Shown: piece after piece, positions 26,150-35,300 of the stretch | How positions within the stretch are numbered: the stretch's first letter is position 1 | How the letters are laid out: each line of letters opens with the position of its first letter | Source of the DNA: a bacterium | GTDB taxonomy: Bacteria; Bacillota; Clostridia; Lachnospirales; Lachnospiraceae | NCBI GenBank assembly: GCA_030535455.1 | Contig: JAUNJY010000006.1 | Coordinates: 58,574-122,573 of the forward strand | Length of the DNA: 64,000 bases | Direction: 5' to 3' | The notes under the pieces: model-generated | The model's input: the letters and a program-made list of their open reading frames with translations, nothing else | What the model was told of the DNA's origin: nothing | Databases searched by the model: none | Program-made: the position numbers and the translations under genes

Positions 26150-27565
26150 ATGCTTAACTTAATTAAGAATGAATACGTCAAAATTTTAAAAAAGAAAAGT
26201 ACAATCATCTGGCTAGCCATATTATTAGTACTCTCTCTTGGATTACTTTATTTATCAAGTCGAGAACTGACTGTGGATATCATATATTCTGATACCGAAT
26301 ATATGAGTAAAGAATTTGTTGATGACCAGTTAAAAAGTTACGTAACTGCTGAAGAAAAAACTTATGCCGATTATTATGTTTTACTAAAAGTGAAGGAACT
26401 TGGCATGTACGATCGGGATGACTGGGTTTATACTCAACTTACTTCTGCTGCCGATTTACTCTCTCCTGGAACCAGCGAAGCCAATAAGAAAATTTTCGAT
26501 GCGGTTGCTATTTCCCTGCAATCTGGAAATCCTAATGACTACTTAGCAGCCATGGCTGCTCATTATGGCTCCAATACCTATACATTCCCTGGCAGTGAAA
26601 ATGCAATCACTAATCCTTATCAGTATTGCCTCGATGAGAACATTAATCCTATTACTGATACCAAGCTATTTGAATATGCATCAACTTTACTATTCATTCA
26701 AGATAATTTAGAACATCTTTATGTTTCAGATGGTGAACATAGTTCCAGCTATGAAAGCGCCTATAACTCTTTCCTTGTAATAAATAAGTTACTAAAAGAG
26801 AAACAAAGCCATGCATTGATTGATGCCTCTGTTACAAATACTGCTCAAAGCAGCATGAATCTTATAGGCAACTCTAATGCTATTGCTACTGTTACCAGTC
26901 CTGCAGAAGAAAGTAAGTTTTGGAATATCTTACAGCTTTCCTCTAGTTTAGTTACCATGATTGAAATTCTTATGTTAATTATCGCAGGCTCCTGTGTAGC
27001 AACGGAATTTTCTTCTGGTACGATTAAATTCCTTTTAATTAATCCGGTAAGTCGAAGCAAGATTATCATTAGTAAATATGCTATGGTAGTATCCTTCTCC
27101 TTTATCTGTGTGGCTGTCTATTTCGTTATCTGCACGGTATTTGCCCTTTTACTTGGAGGTACCAGTGACATAGGCGGCTGTTATATTACAGCGTCCAATG
27201 GTTCTGTCACAATGTATAGTGGATTTATCTATATTGCAAAACTTTACTTGTATGCATTTATTGATATCATCTGCTATGGAACACTTGCATTTGCTCTTTC
27301 CTCTCTATTTAGAAATTCAGCAATTTCTATTGGTATCAGTATTGCCCTTTCCATCTCTGGAAATATCATTACCAGTATACTTGCTAATATCAATCAAGAC
27401 TGGGGCCGTTATTTATTGTTCTCCAATACCGATCTTGCTACAATACAGGAGGGAAACAGTTTGTTCCCAAATCAGACCGTAACATTCGCAGCAATTGTAA
27501 TCGTATTACATTTGATTGTCTTCTTATGGACTGCATATGACGGCTTTACGCGACGAGAAGTCTAA
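26150..27565 (+). CDS. ABC-2 type transporter permease
   Basis: The 471 residues have one N-terminal membrane segment (IIWLAILLVLSLGLLYLS), a large soluble loop of roughly 240 residues, and five or six C-terminal segments containing SSGTIKFLLINPVSRSKIIISKY, the typical ABC2 membrane sequence before the second transmembrane helix. GAAAGGAGG lies upstream of the ATG. It is the last gene of the three-gene exporter operon and is followed by a duplicated terminator that flanks mobile element A copy 1. Confidence 0.9.
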   Translation: MLNLIKNEYVKILKKKSTIIWLAILLVLSLGLLYLSSRELTVDIIYSDTEYMSKEFVDDQLKSYVTAEEKTYADYYVLLKVKELGMYDRDDWVYTQLTSAADLLSPGTSEANKKIFDAVAISLQSGNPNDYLAAMAAHYGSNTYTFPGSENAITNPYQYCLDENINPITDTKLFEYASTLLFIQDNLEHLYVSDGEHSSSYESAYNSFLVINKLLKEKQSHALIDASVTNTAQSSMNLIGNSNAIATVTSPAEESKFWNILQLSSSLVTMIEILMLIIAGSCVATEFSSGTIKFLLINPVSRSKIIISKYAMVVSFSFICVAVYFVICTVFALLLGGTSDIGGCYITASNGSVTMYSGFIYIAKLYLYAFIDIICYGTLAFALSSLFRNSAISIGISIALSISGNIITSILANINQDWGRYLLFSNTDLATIQEGNSLFPNQTVTFAAIVIVLHLIVFLWTAYDGFTRREV

Positions 27566-27598
27566 TTTTCTCGTCTACTTACTCTGCGTCTTATAAAA

Positions 27599-27623
27599 AA
27601 CTCACTTCTTTCTAAAGTGAGTT
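27599..27623 (+). repeat. Left copy of the duplicated terminator hairpin (25 bp)
   Basis: A hairpin AACTCACTT/AAGTGAGTT identical over 25 bp to 27859-27883. This copy has upstream A residues but no T-tract, because element A follows immediately. Confidence 0.85.
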
Positions 27624-27858
27624 CAGCTTGTCGACAAAGTCGACAAGCTTTGGATGAAATCAGGATTTCATCCAGTGCCGAGGGAAATGATTAGTGCTCA
27701 TTCGTGCAAGTCCTTATAAAGCAGGACCTATTCGCACTAATCCGATATCCGAAAAGCGCGGTTTTCGGATATCGATTCCAATGAAAACCTATGGTTTTCA
27801 AACTTTCCTCTAAGCAGTGCGCTGGAGTGAAGACAAGAGTTCATTTACCTGCAGTCTG
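27624..27858 (+). mobile_element. Non-coding terminator-associated element, family A copy 1 (235 bp)
   Basis: The element is about 90 percent alike, by eye, to 51643-51876 and contains no gene. Its ends are imperfect inverted repeats (left CAGCTTGTCGACAA; right, read inward on the other strand, CAGACTGCAGGTAA). Inside are several strong stems: 27626-27648 around GTCGAC, a GGATGAAA/TTTCATCC hairpin, ATTAGTGC paired with GCACTAAT, a perfect 13-bp stem at 27743-27755/27762-27774, and AATGAAAACC/GGTTTTCA. It is bounded by exact 25-bp copies of a terminator hairpin. It separates the exporter operon from the GntR gene. Whether it moves as DNA or acts as a structured RNA is not known. Confidence 0.75.
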
Positions 27859-27890
27859 AACTCACTTCTTTCTAAAGTGAGTTTTTTTAT
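27859..27890 (+). terminator. Right copy of the duplicated terminator, with T-tract
   Basis: The same 25-bp hairpin as 27599-27623, here followed by seven T residues. It is presumably the original terminator of the exporter operon. Confidence 0.8.
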
Positions 27891-27965
27891 TCCCTATTTT
27901 TGTAAATAGTGTGCTATAATAAGTGCAAACATTGGAACGTGTCTTATCATCAGGGAGGTAGATGC

Positions 27966-28361
27966 ATGGGTAATATTCTGGATATTGTAATCAATAACAA
28001 CTCTGACTTATCAATCTCTAATCAAGTTGCAGAACAACTACGTAAGAGAATTGCTACAAATGAACTCAAACCAGGAGAGGCAATGCCTAGCATACAAGCA
28101 TTGGCACATAGCTTACATATTAGTGTAGATACGACAAAACAAGCATATGACATATTAGAGAAAGAACATTTAATCCATACTATCGATAGTGAAGTAAGCT
28201 TTGTATCGGACCATAGCCAATGGAACTATCAGCAAAAAGAGCTTTCCCAAATCAAGGAACAATTAAAACAAGTGGCTTCTACCGCTAAGACCTATCAAAT
28301 TTCCCTTGAAGATGTCGTCACTATTTTGAAAGATTATTACAAAGAAAATAAATACATTTAA
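27966..28361 (+). CDS. GntR family transcriptional regulator (short, YtrA-like)
   Basis: 131 residues. The N-terminal winged helix is typical GntR: ISNQVAEQLRKRIATNELKPGEAMPSIQALAHSLHISVDTTKQAYDILEKEHLIHT. The C-terminal part is only about 50 residues, as in the YtrA subfamily, whose members often control neighbouring ABC transporters. The likely target is the exporter operon immediately upstream, although the order (regulator downstream and separated by element A) is unusual. The ATG at 27966 follows GGGAGGTA; the frame stays open upstream to 27909 without a ribosome binding site. Confidence 0.88.
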   Translation: MGNILDIVINNNSDLSISNQVAEQLRKRIATNELKPGEAMPSIQALAHSLHISVDTTKQAYDILEKEHLIHTIDSEVSFVSDHSQWNYQQKELSQIKEQLKQVASTAKTYQISLEDVVTILKDYYKENKYI

Positions 28362-28400
28362 TGGAAAGCTGCTCCAAGAGAAGCTATTTATTCATAGAAA

Positions 28401-28441
28401 AAAGAAGCGGGTAGGCTGATTGCCTTCTCGCTTCTTTTTTC
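28401..28441. terminator. Bidirectional terminator between the GntR gene and purH
   Basis: AAGAAGCGGG-AGGC and GCCT-CTCGCTTCTT arms form a strong stem with T residues on the plus side and A residues before it, between convergent genes. Confidence 0.8.
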
Positions 28442-28470
28442 TATGTGAATATTCCCCTCTTGATGCCTTT

Positions 28471-30024
28471 TTAGTGTCTGAAATGTCTCATTCCTGTAAA
28501 TACCATAGCAATGCCATATTCATTACATTTATCAATGCTATCCTGATCTCTGATGGATCCGCCTGGCTGAATGATAGCTGTAATTCCTGCTTTATGAGCA
28601 GCTTCTACAGTATCATTAAATGGGAAGAATGCATCGGAAGCAAGAACAGAACCTACTGTAGCATCTTCACTGATTAATTCTTTTGCATGTTCTACACATT
28701 GTTTTGCAGCCCAGACCCTGTTTACCTGGCCAGGTCCAATACCTACTGTATGTTTGTCTTTTGCTAAAGCAATACCGTTAGATTTTACAAACTTAACAAC
28801 TCTCCAAGCAAACATCATGTCTTCCATTTCTTTTTCTGTTGGCTGTCTGTCTGTCACTACTTTAAGATCTGCTTCATTTAATAATTTGCTGTCGATTGTC
28901 TGAACGATTACACCACCATTTACTTTCTTAAGGTCAAGTGCATTTTCATCCTGAGGCACATCGATTTCTGGAAGTTCTAATACACGAAGATTTTTCTTCT
29001 TGCAAAGGATGTCAAGTGCTTCCTTTTCATAACTTGGAGCTACGATTACTTCAAGGAAGATCTTTGACATTTCTTCTGCTAATTCTTTTGTTACCGGACG
29101 GTTTACAACAACGATACCACCATAGATAGAAACCTTATCTGCATTAAATGCCTTTATGTAAGCTTCTACGATGTTTTCATCGCTTGCAACTGCACAAGGA
29201 TTACCATGTTTGCATGCAACAACTGTTGGCTCTGTGAACTCTTTTAATAACTCTAATGCACCATTGGTATCGTTAATGTTATTGAATGATAATTCTTTTC
29301 CGTTATATTGTTTTGCATCTGTTAAAGAACCATGTTTCTTGCCGATTTCACGGTAGAATGCTGCTTTTTGATGAGGATTTTCACCGTAGCGCATGTCTTG
29401 GACTTTTTCAAATGTCATTGTCAATGTTTCTGGTAATTCATGATCATTTCTTTCTTTCTTTAAGAAGTCAGCAATCATTGTATCGTAATTAGAAGTATGC
29501 ATAAATACTTTTTGCATTAAGTAGAACTTTGTATCTAAGCTTACTTCCTTATTTTCTTTTAATTCATTAAGTACTGTTTCATAATCTCTTGGATCTGTTA
29601 CTACTGCAACGTCCTGGTAGTTCTTTGCTGCACTGCGAAGCATTGTTGGTCCACCGATATCGATATTTTCAACTGCTTCTGCTCTTGTAACGCCATCTTT
29701 TAAGATTGTTTCTTTGAAAGGATAAAGGTTAACAACAACCATGTCGATTGTCTGAATATTTAAATCCTTTAATTGTTGCATATGTTCTGGCTTGCTACGC
29801 ATAGCAAGTAGTCCAGCATGAACGATTGGATGAAGTGTCTTTACTCTGCCGTCTAAACACTCTGGAAATCCAGTTAAGTCTGAAATCTCAATTGCAGGTA
29901 CACCTTCTGCCTTTAACTTGTTGTAAGTTCCGCCAGTAGATATAATCTCAATTCCTAAGTCAACTAATTCTTTGGCAAATTCTACGATACCTGTTTTGTC
30001 TGAAACGCTGATTAATGCTCTCAT
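28471..30024 (-). CDS. purH: Bifunctional AICAR transformylase/IMP cyclohydrolase
   Basis: The 517 residues catalyse the last two steps of purine synthesis: formylation of AICAR from 10-formyl-THF, then ring closure to IMP. The N-terminal MGS-like cyclohydrolase domain has ALISVSDKTGIVEFAKEL and STGGT; the transformylase domain has MRYGENPHQKAAFY, CKHGNPCAVA and SDAFFPFNDTVEAA. I take the second ATG (complement of 30022-30024), eight bases after AAGGAG, because the first is only two bases from it. A ZTP riboswitch with a terminator precedes the gene, matching control by the purine intermediate AICAR triphosphate and folate shortage. No other pur genes are adjacent. Confidence 0.96.
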   Translation of the reverse strand: MRALISVSDKTGIVEFAKELVDLGIEIISTGGTYNKLKAEGVPAIEISDLTGFPECLDGRVKTLHPIVHAGLLAMRSKPEHMQQLKDLNIQTIDMVVVNLYPFKETILKDGVTRAEAVENIDIGGPTMLRSAAKNYQDVAVVTDPRDYETVLNELKENKEVSLDTKFYLMQKVFMHTSNYDTMIADFLKKERNDHELPETLTMTFEKVQDMRYGENPHQKAAFYREIGKKHGSLTDAKQYNGKELSFNNINDTNGALELLKEFTEPTVVACKHGNPCAVASDENIVEAYIKAFNADKVSIYGGIVVVNRPVTKELAEEMSKIFLEVIVAPSYEKEALDILCKKKNLRVLELPEIDVPQDENALDLKKVNGGVIVQTIDSKLLNEADLKVVTDRQPTEKEMEDMMFAWRVVKFVKSNGIALAKDKHTVGIGPGQVNRVWAAKQCVEHAKELISEDATVGSVLASDAFFPFNDTVEAAHKAGITAIIQPGGSIRDQDSIDKCNEYGIAMVFTGMRHFRH

Positions 30025-30113
30025 TTCCATATCTCCTTTTCATTCCTAACATACATCGGGGTCTTTTTGCTTCTATGACAATGTTTAAATGCTATTTTTT
30101 TACATTTAGAAAC

Positions 30114-30215
30114 AAAAAGACCGTCTGAGTAACCATTAGGCTGCCCAGGCGGTCGGCATATATAATATTCGTACTCCCTATGGGTTTCTCCCATTTTTCC
30201 GCCAGTCATACGAAT
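30114..30215 (-). promoter_or_regulatory. ZTP (pfl) riboswitch with terminator, upstream of purH
   Basis: On the minus strand the outer stem ATTCGTA/TACGAAT encloses GACTGGCGGAA, a GGG/CCC stem and the AGGGAG segment; the second domain GCCGACCGCCTGGGC follows 14 bases later. These are the hallmark conserved blocks of the ZTP-sensing pfl RNA. The last block overlaps the 5' arm of a terminator hairpin (30119-30154) with a T-tract (30114-30118), so ZTP/ZMP binding should prevent termination and switch purH on, fitting its role in using AICAR. Confidence 0.92.
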
Positions 30216-30225
30216 TGATAATTCA

Positions 30226-30254
30226 ATACTACTATATCATATTTTAGAATGCAA
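30226..30254 (-). promoter_or_regulatory. Promoter of the purH transcript
   Basis: TTGCAT (complement of 30249-30254), 17 bp, TAGTAT (complement of 30226-30231), ending 10 bases before the riboswitch. Confidence 0.6.
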
Positions 30255-30440
30255 GATTTTATTCTTATAAGTATTATGTTAATTTTTAATTACTTTTATA
30301 AGTAGTTCTTATTATTGTATTTACCTCTCCGTCGCCCCCTCCTTTCTCTTTCTTTTATTGCTATGCTTACAAAAATATACTATAATAGACAATTAGAAAA
30401 GCTTGTAACTATCACGAAAAAAGCAAAGGAGGAAGTATTC

Positions 30441-31088
30441 ATGGAAACCAAAAGAAAACTTTCTAATTTAGGAATTGGTATACTCTTTACATTATTTTTT
30501 ATCTCAATAGGTGTTATTCTTGTAATAAATTGTCGAAATATATATCGACATGATATAAAAGCATTAAATTTAGTAGAACAGACTGGCTATAGTCAGGAAG
30601 AGATTATAAAAAATTATGATGCATTAATTGATTACTGTTCCCCATTTAATAAAGGAGAACTACGATTTCCAACATTACCTTCCTCTGAAAGTGCATTATC
30701 ACATTTTAAAGAAGTAAAAGACATCTTTATTGCCTTCTATTTTATTGCAATAATTACAGGAATCATGTTGGTTATGGCCATTTTCTATAAACGTAAAAAG
30801 AAAGACTATGGCTATTTACGAACTTCCTCAATTACTTGTATTGTATTGCCACTCCTTGTTGGAGCAGCATGTGCAATTAACTTTGATCAGACCTTTATAT
30901 TATTCCATAAATTATTTTTTAATAATGATGACTGGCTGTTTGATCCAATAACCGATCCAATTATATTGCTTCTTCCAGAAGAATTCTTTCTTCATTGTGC
31001 AATTTTCATCGTAATCTTTGTACTGTTGGGGAGTGGCATCCTATATTTACTATATAGACGACACAAAAAGCAGGAGGACAATAAATAA
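30441..31088 (+). CDS. DUF1461 (TIGR01906) family integral membrane protein
   Basis: 215 residues with an N-terminal membrane segment, a roughly 80-residue extracytoplasmic region, and four further hydrophobic segments. The family signature FHKLFFNNDDWLFDPITDP followed by ILLLPEEFFLHC is clear. Function is unknown. The start ATG at 30441 follows AAAGGAGGAAG; upstream codons to 30315 lack a ribosome binding site. It is the first of three closely packed rightward genes; its stop directly abuts the dCMP deaminase start. Confidence 0.88.
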   Translation: METKRKLSNLGIGILFTLFFISIGVILVINCRNIYRHDIKALNLVEQTGYSQEEIIKNYDALIDYCSPFNKGELRFPTLPSSESALSHFKEVKDIFIAFYFIAIITGIMLVMAIFYKRKKKDYGYLRTSSITCIVLPLLVGAACAINFDQTFILFHKLFFNNDDWLFDPITDPIILLLPEEFFLHCAIFIVIFVLLGSGILYLLYRRHKKQEDNK

Positions 31089-31568
31089 ATGAAACGACAA
31101 GATTTTTTAAACTGGGACGAATACTTTATGGGCGTAGCCCTACTCTCTAGCAAACGAAGCAAAGATCCAAGCACAAGCGTTGGCTGCTGCATCGTTAATG
31201 AAGAAAATCGTATCTTAAGCATGGGATATAATGGCATGCCTCAAGGCTGTTCTGATGATGAATATCCATGGGATCGCGAAGGAGATTTCCTTGATACCAA
31301 ATATCCTTACGTATGCCATGCTGAACTAAATGCAATTTTAAACTATACAGGTATAAACCTAAAAGGTTCCAAAGTGTACACTACCTTATTCCCATGTAAT
31401 GAATGTACAAAGGCGTTAATTCAAGTAGGCATTAAAGAAGTAATTTATTTACAAGATAAATATGCAGATACCGGTTCTGTAATTGCCAGCAAACGAATGA
31501 TGAACAGTGCAGGGCTCACATACCGCCAATACAATCCGGCAGATAAGGCAATCACGCTTGACTTATAG
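31089..31568 (+). CDS. Deoxycytidylate (dCMP) deaminase, ComEB type
   Basis: 159 residues. Deaminates dCMP to dUMP, feeding thymidylate synthesis. Zinc site residues are visible in CHAELNAIL (His and catalytic Glu) and TLFPCNECTKALIQ (two Cys). The N-terminal RSKDPSTSVGCCIV and YNGMPQGCSDDEYPWDREGD stretches are typical of dCMP rather than cytidine deaminases. The ATG follows the DUF1461 stop with no gap and uses AGGAGG inside that gene. A hairpin (about 31549-31580) spans its stop codon before the amidase gene. Confidence 0.92.
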   Translation: MKRQDFLNWDEYFMGVALLSSKRSKDPSTSVGCCIVNEENRILSMGYNGMPQGCSDDEYPWDREGDFLDTKYPYVCHAELNAILNYTGINLKGSKVYTTLFPCNECTKALIQVGIKEVIYLQDKYADTGSVIASKRMMNSAGLTYRQYNPADKAITLDL

Positions 31569-31593
31569 TCAGGCGTGATTATAAGGTGTGAAC

Positions 31594-32280
31594 ATGGGCA
31601 AACATAAAAAATCAAAACATACCAAACAGTTTTATAAAAGGCTAATTTGCATATTGCTTATAATCATTTGTTCCACTGTGCTAATTAATGCCTTTAAAGC
31701 CAGAAGCCTTGCTTCAAGCTTTACTGTTCTTACACGTTTAACCGGTCAAACCAGTTTAAACAGTACATCAACGTTAATAAAACCTTCTATCACCGAAGAT
31801 TTATTAACTCCTAATAAATACTCCAGACCTCAGACAAAACTAAAGAAAGTAAATGCAGTTGTCATACATTATGTTGGCAATGCCGGGTCAACTGCCAAAG
31901 CCAATCGAGACTATTTTGAAGGACTTGCAGCTTCCGGAGAAACAAGTGCAAGCAGTCATTTTGTAGTAGATACAGACGGCACCATTATTCAGTGTATTCC
32001 TCTTGATGAAATCTCCTACGCTTCCAATAACCGTAATAATGATACGATCAGCATAGAAGTCTGTCATCCAAAAATAGATGGCAAATTCACTAAGGACACC
32101 TGTGATGCCCTGACAGAACTGATTGCCTGGCTTCTCGATACATATGGCTTATCTAAAGATGACATTATTCGCCATTATGATGTGACGGGGAAAATATGTC
32201 CTAAATACTATGTGGAACACGCTGATGCCTGGGATGACCTAAAAGATAAAATCTGGGATTACTACCAGACTAATAAATAA
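31594..32280 (+). CDS. N-acetylmuramoyl-L-alanine amidase (amidase_2 type), membrane-anchored
   Basis: 228 residues: an N-terminal membrane anchor (RLICILLIIICSTVLINAF) and an amidase_2/PGRP domain. Zinc ligands are seen in VVIHYVGN, near the SSHFVVDTDGTIIQCIPLDEISYAS block, and in RHYDVTGKICP; the SIEVCHP segment is also typical. The enzyme cleaves the amide between MurNAc and the stem peptide. ATG at 31594 is five bases after AAGGTG; a GTG two codons earlier overlaps the ribosome binding site. Third gene of the rightward group. Confidence 0.9.
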   Translation: MGKHKKSKHTKQFYKRLICILLIIICSTVLINAFKARSLASSFTVLTRLTGQTSLNSTSTLIKPSITEDLLTPNKYSRPQTKLKKVNAVVIHYVGNAGSTAKANRDYFEGLAASGETSASSHFVVDTDGTIIQCIPLDEISYASNNRNNDTISIEVCHPKIDGKFTKDTCDALTELIAWLLDTYGLSKDDIIRHYDVTGKICPKYYVEHADAWDDLKDKIWDYYQTNK

Positions 32281-32332
32281 AAAAGAACCTCTTTGATCAG
32301 ATTACATTTTCCAATCAAAGAGGCTCTTTCTT
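32281..32332. terminator. Bidirectional terminator between the amidase and glucanase genes
   Basis: AAGAACCTCTTTGAT pairs with AATCAAAGAGGCTCTTT around an 18-base loop, with A/T tracts on both sides, between convergent genes. Confidence 0.85.
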
Positions 32333-35300
32333 AATTTATCTTCTTTGTTTTACTATTACTAAAGCTTCCATATATCCTTTTGCCATTAACAAGACTATAT
32401 GCGCGTACCTTAAATGTGTAAGTCTTCTTGTTCTTTAATGAACTTCTGCTATAGGACGTTACTTTCGATGATACGGATTTAATTCGTTTATACTTTCCAT
32501 TTCCCTCCTTTATATAAATCTCATAACCTGAGGCCCCCTCTACCTTATTCCAGATAAGCTTGAGTCCTTTTTTCTTTACAGAAACCAAACTCTTTATAGA
32601 TACCTTTTTTGGTGCTGTAGCCGTATTGCTATATGCAGAATAGTCACCATAGAAATACGTACCATTTACAATCTTATATGCTCTCACTCTCACCTTATAT
32701 GTCGTTGCAGCCTTAAGGCCCTTGATTGTATAGGATGTCTTTGATGTCTTCTTATCACTTACAATCTTCTTTCCATTTACTACTTGTATTTGGTAACCAG
32801 TTACGCCACTTAGTTTCTTATAAGAAACCTTTACCGAAGTAGTCGTTTGACCAGATATATTTATCCCTTTCACTTTCGACGGCTTTTGAACAACGGTAAT
32901 CGTACACTTCGCTGACTTATTTCCAACCTTCGCAGTAATATACACTTTTCCTGCTGCAACTGCTGTAATCTTTCCTGCTGATGAAACCTTTGCTATTTTT
33001 GTATTGCTTGATGTATATGTTACACTCTTATCCGTTGCATTGGTTGGTAATACTTTTGCGCTTAATGTAAATGTCTTGCCAACTAATAATGTTACCTTTG
33101 TTGCATTTAGACTAATGCCCGTAACTGCTACTGGCTTAGGTGGCGTCACAATCTTTGTAAATTTAGCATATAGCACAAGATCTCCAGAGGTATCTGCACT
33201 AATCTGCGTCACTTTGTTTTTATAGGCGCTATCTGTATACCAGCCATTAAACGTATATCCTGTTAACGTTGCATCTTTTAATACAATGGTATCTCCTAAC
33301 TGATATGTAGCAGGATTTTCACCGTTATTCTTTCCTGCCCCAACATTATATGTAATCTTATACGTTGGTGCTTCTTCCACCAACTCCTTAATGACAATAT
33401 CATCAAAATAGATAGTATGAGGATTTTCCACATTGTTAAGGTTATTAATATTTCCTAATAAGAAATTAATTTTAGCAGAAACATCTTCAGATGGCGTATA
33501 CTCGTAACTAAATGTCTGGTAGTCCTTTGTAAGGCTTATGGTCTGAAATGGTACCGCAGTAGGAAATTCAACTGCAATATCACGATCGATTGTTGCCTTT
33601 GCTTTAAAACTAATAGAATACTTCTTATTGGCTTTCAGATTAATTCCCTCCTGATATAACTGCAAATCCCAGGTCTGACCCTCATGCCATGTAAAATTAA
33701 CCTTAGCCTCTTGGTTTTCAACAGAAAAGCTTCCACATCCGTTGGTGAAATAGCTGTTCCATCCTGTTATTCCCTTTGAAAAATCACCATTCGTCACTAA
33801 GTTTCCACTCTTATCTAAAACAGTATGCGTTACAGAATTGGTCATATCAAAACCAGGTGCAACTGCCTTGATTACATATGCATTGGCCTCTTCAAATAAG
33901 CTTCCGTCAATTGTAACCGTCTTCTTTTCTTTATCCAGTGTGACTTTAGAACTATCGACCAGCTGGTCATTTACATAATAACTGATATCTTTACAATCTT
34001 CCCATCCTTGTTTTGTGATATAGGAAATAGTCACATCCTTTTGAGCCAGTGTTTCTCCTGTATCATATAAATATGCAGCTTCTAGTACCGGCTTATTTGT
34101 GACATATAATTCAATGTCCTTAAAGTTAAAATTACAATTTTCCGTTACTCCACTCAATAAGAACTTTAGATTAAAGCTATCATCATAGGAAGGCTTAAAT
34201 TCATATTCATACTCCTTCCACTCACTAACCACCGTAACCTCTTTATCTAATAAGGATGTCCAGTCTGTATCTCTTTGTATCCTTACAGTTAATGGCTGAT
34301 TGGTACTTCCTGTTGTCTTTGCCTTAAACTTTAATGTGTAGCTAAGACCAGACTTAAACAACAAATTTTCATTTAACAGCATCATATCATAATTATTGGT
34401 ACTTTTTGCTGCTGCAATCCAAAGCTGGTTAGCCCCGTCTACTGTATCAATTCCCATTGTGGACTGGTAGGCTCTCCAACTACTCGTTCCTGCTTCAAAA
34501 TTACCATTTCCTAATAAATAACATTTCACTTCTGAATAATCTATATTGTGGTCTGTTGTACGAACGATACTTATATTATCAATAAATACTGGGATGCTGC
34601 TGTCACCAAGCTGGAAAATAAGCTGGCCCATCGTATCCCCTTGTTCTTCTACTGTAAATTCATAGGTATACGTCTCCATGTCTGAGGTTAACTTAGCTGT
34701 CTTATTCAAATATTCTCTACCCTTGCTATTCATTACCTTCATGGATAATTCTCTCTGCTCCCCAGCTTTTGCGTCAAAGGATAGCTTGTACATATCCTTT
34801 GGAAGCATTTGAAGTCCAACTTGACTTAACGTACCATTTCCTTCTTCGGTTGAAACAAGCTTCAATTGACGAGTAGAGGCGTCAACGACTGCATTCACAT
34901 TTTCTGTATTCCAGTATTTCATACGTGTCATAATTCCTTGGTCATTTACCTTGTTTCCTTGGTCAAAAGTCCCGTTATAGATATGTTCTCCATTCGAAAG
35001 AGGCTCTTTTGCTTCATTCTCGCCTGCAACCTTTGTCTTTCCTATGGAAACTACCTGAAGATCCTTAACGTACACACTGCTTGTGTTTTGTCCCATATTT
35101 ATCTCTAATCGGCAGTTTTCATCTGTCTCACTCTTCATATCAAAAGTATAGATATAGCTATTCCAGTCAGTCATAATCTCCGGAATAAAAGTATCTGTAT
35201 AAGCTGCAAAACTTCCGCCTGCCTGGCCAAGCTTAACACTTGCAGTTCTCTTTGCATCCGCCTTGGCTTTAAATGATACTTGGTAGGTATATCCATATGT

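Noticed and set aside
27624-27858. Element A as a group II or group I intron, or as a classical attenuator
   Set aside because: It lies outside any gene between terminators, lacks the catalytic domain V pattern, and carries terminal inverted repeats with flanking direct repeats.
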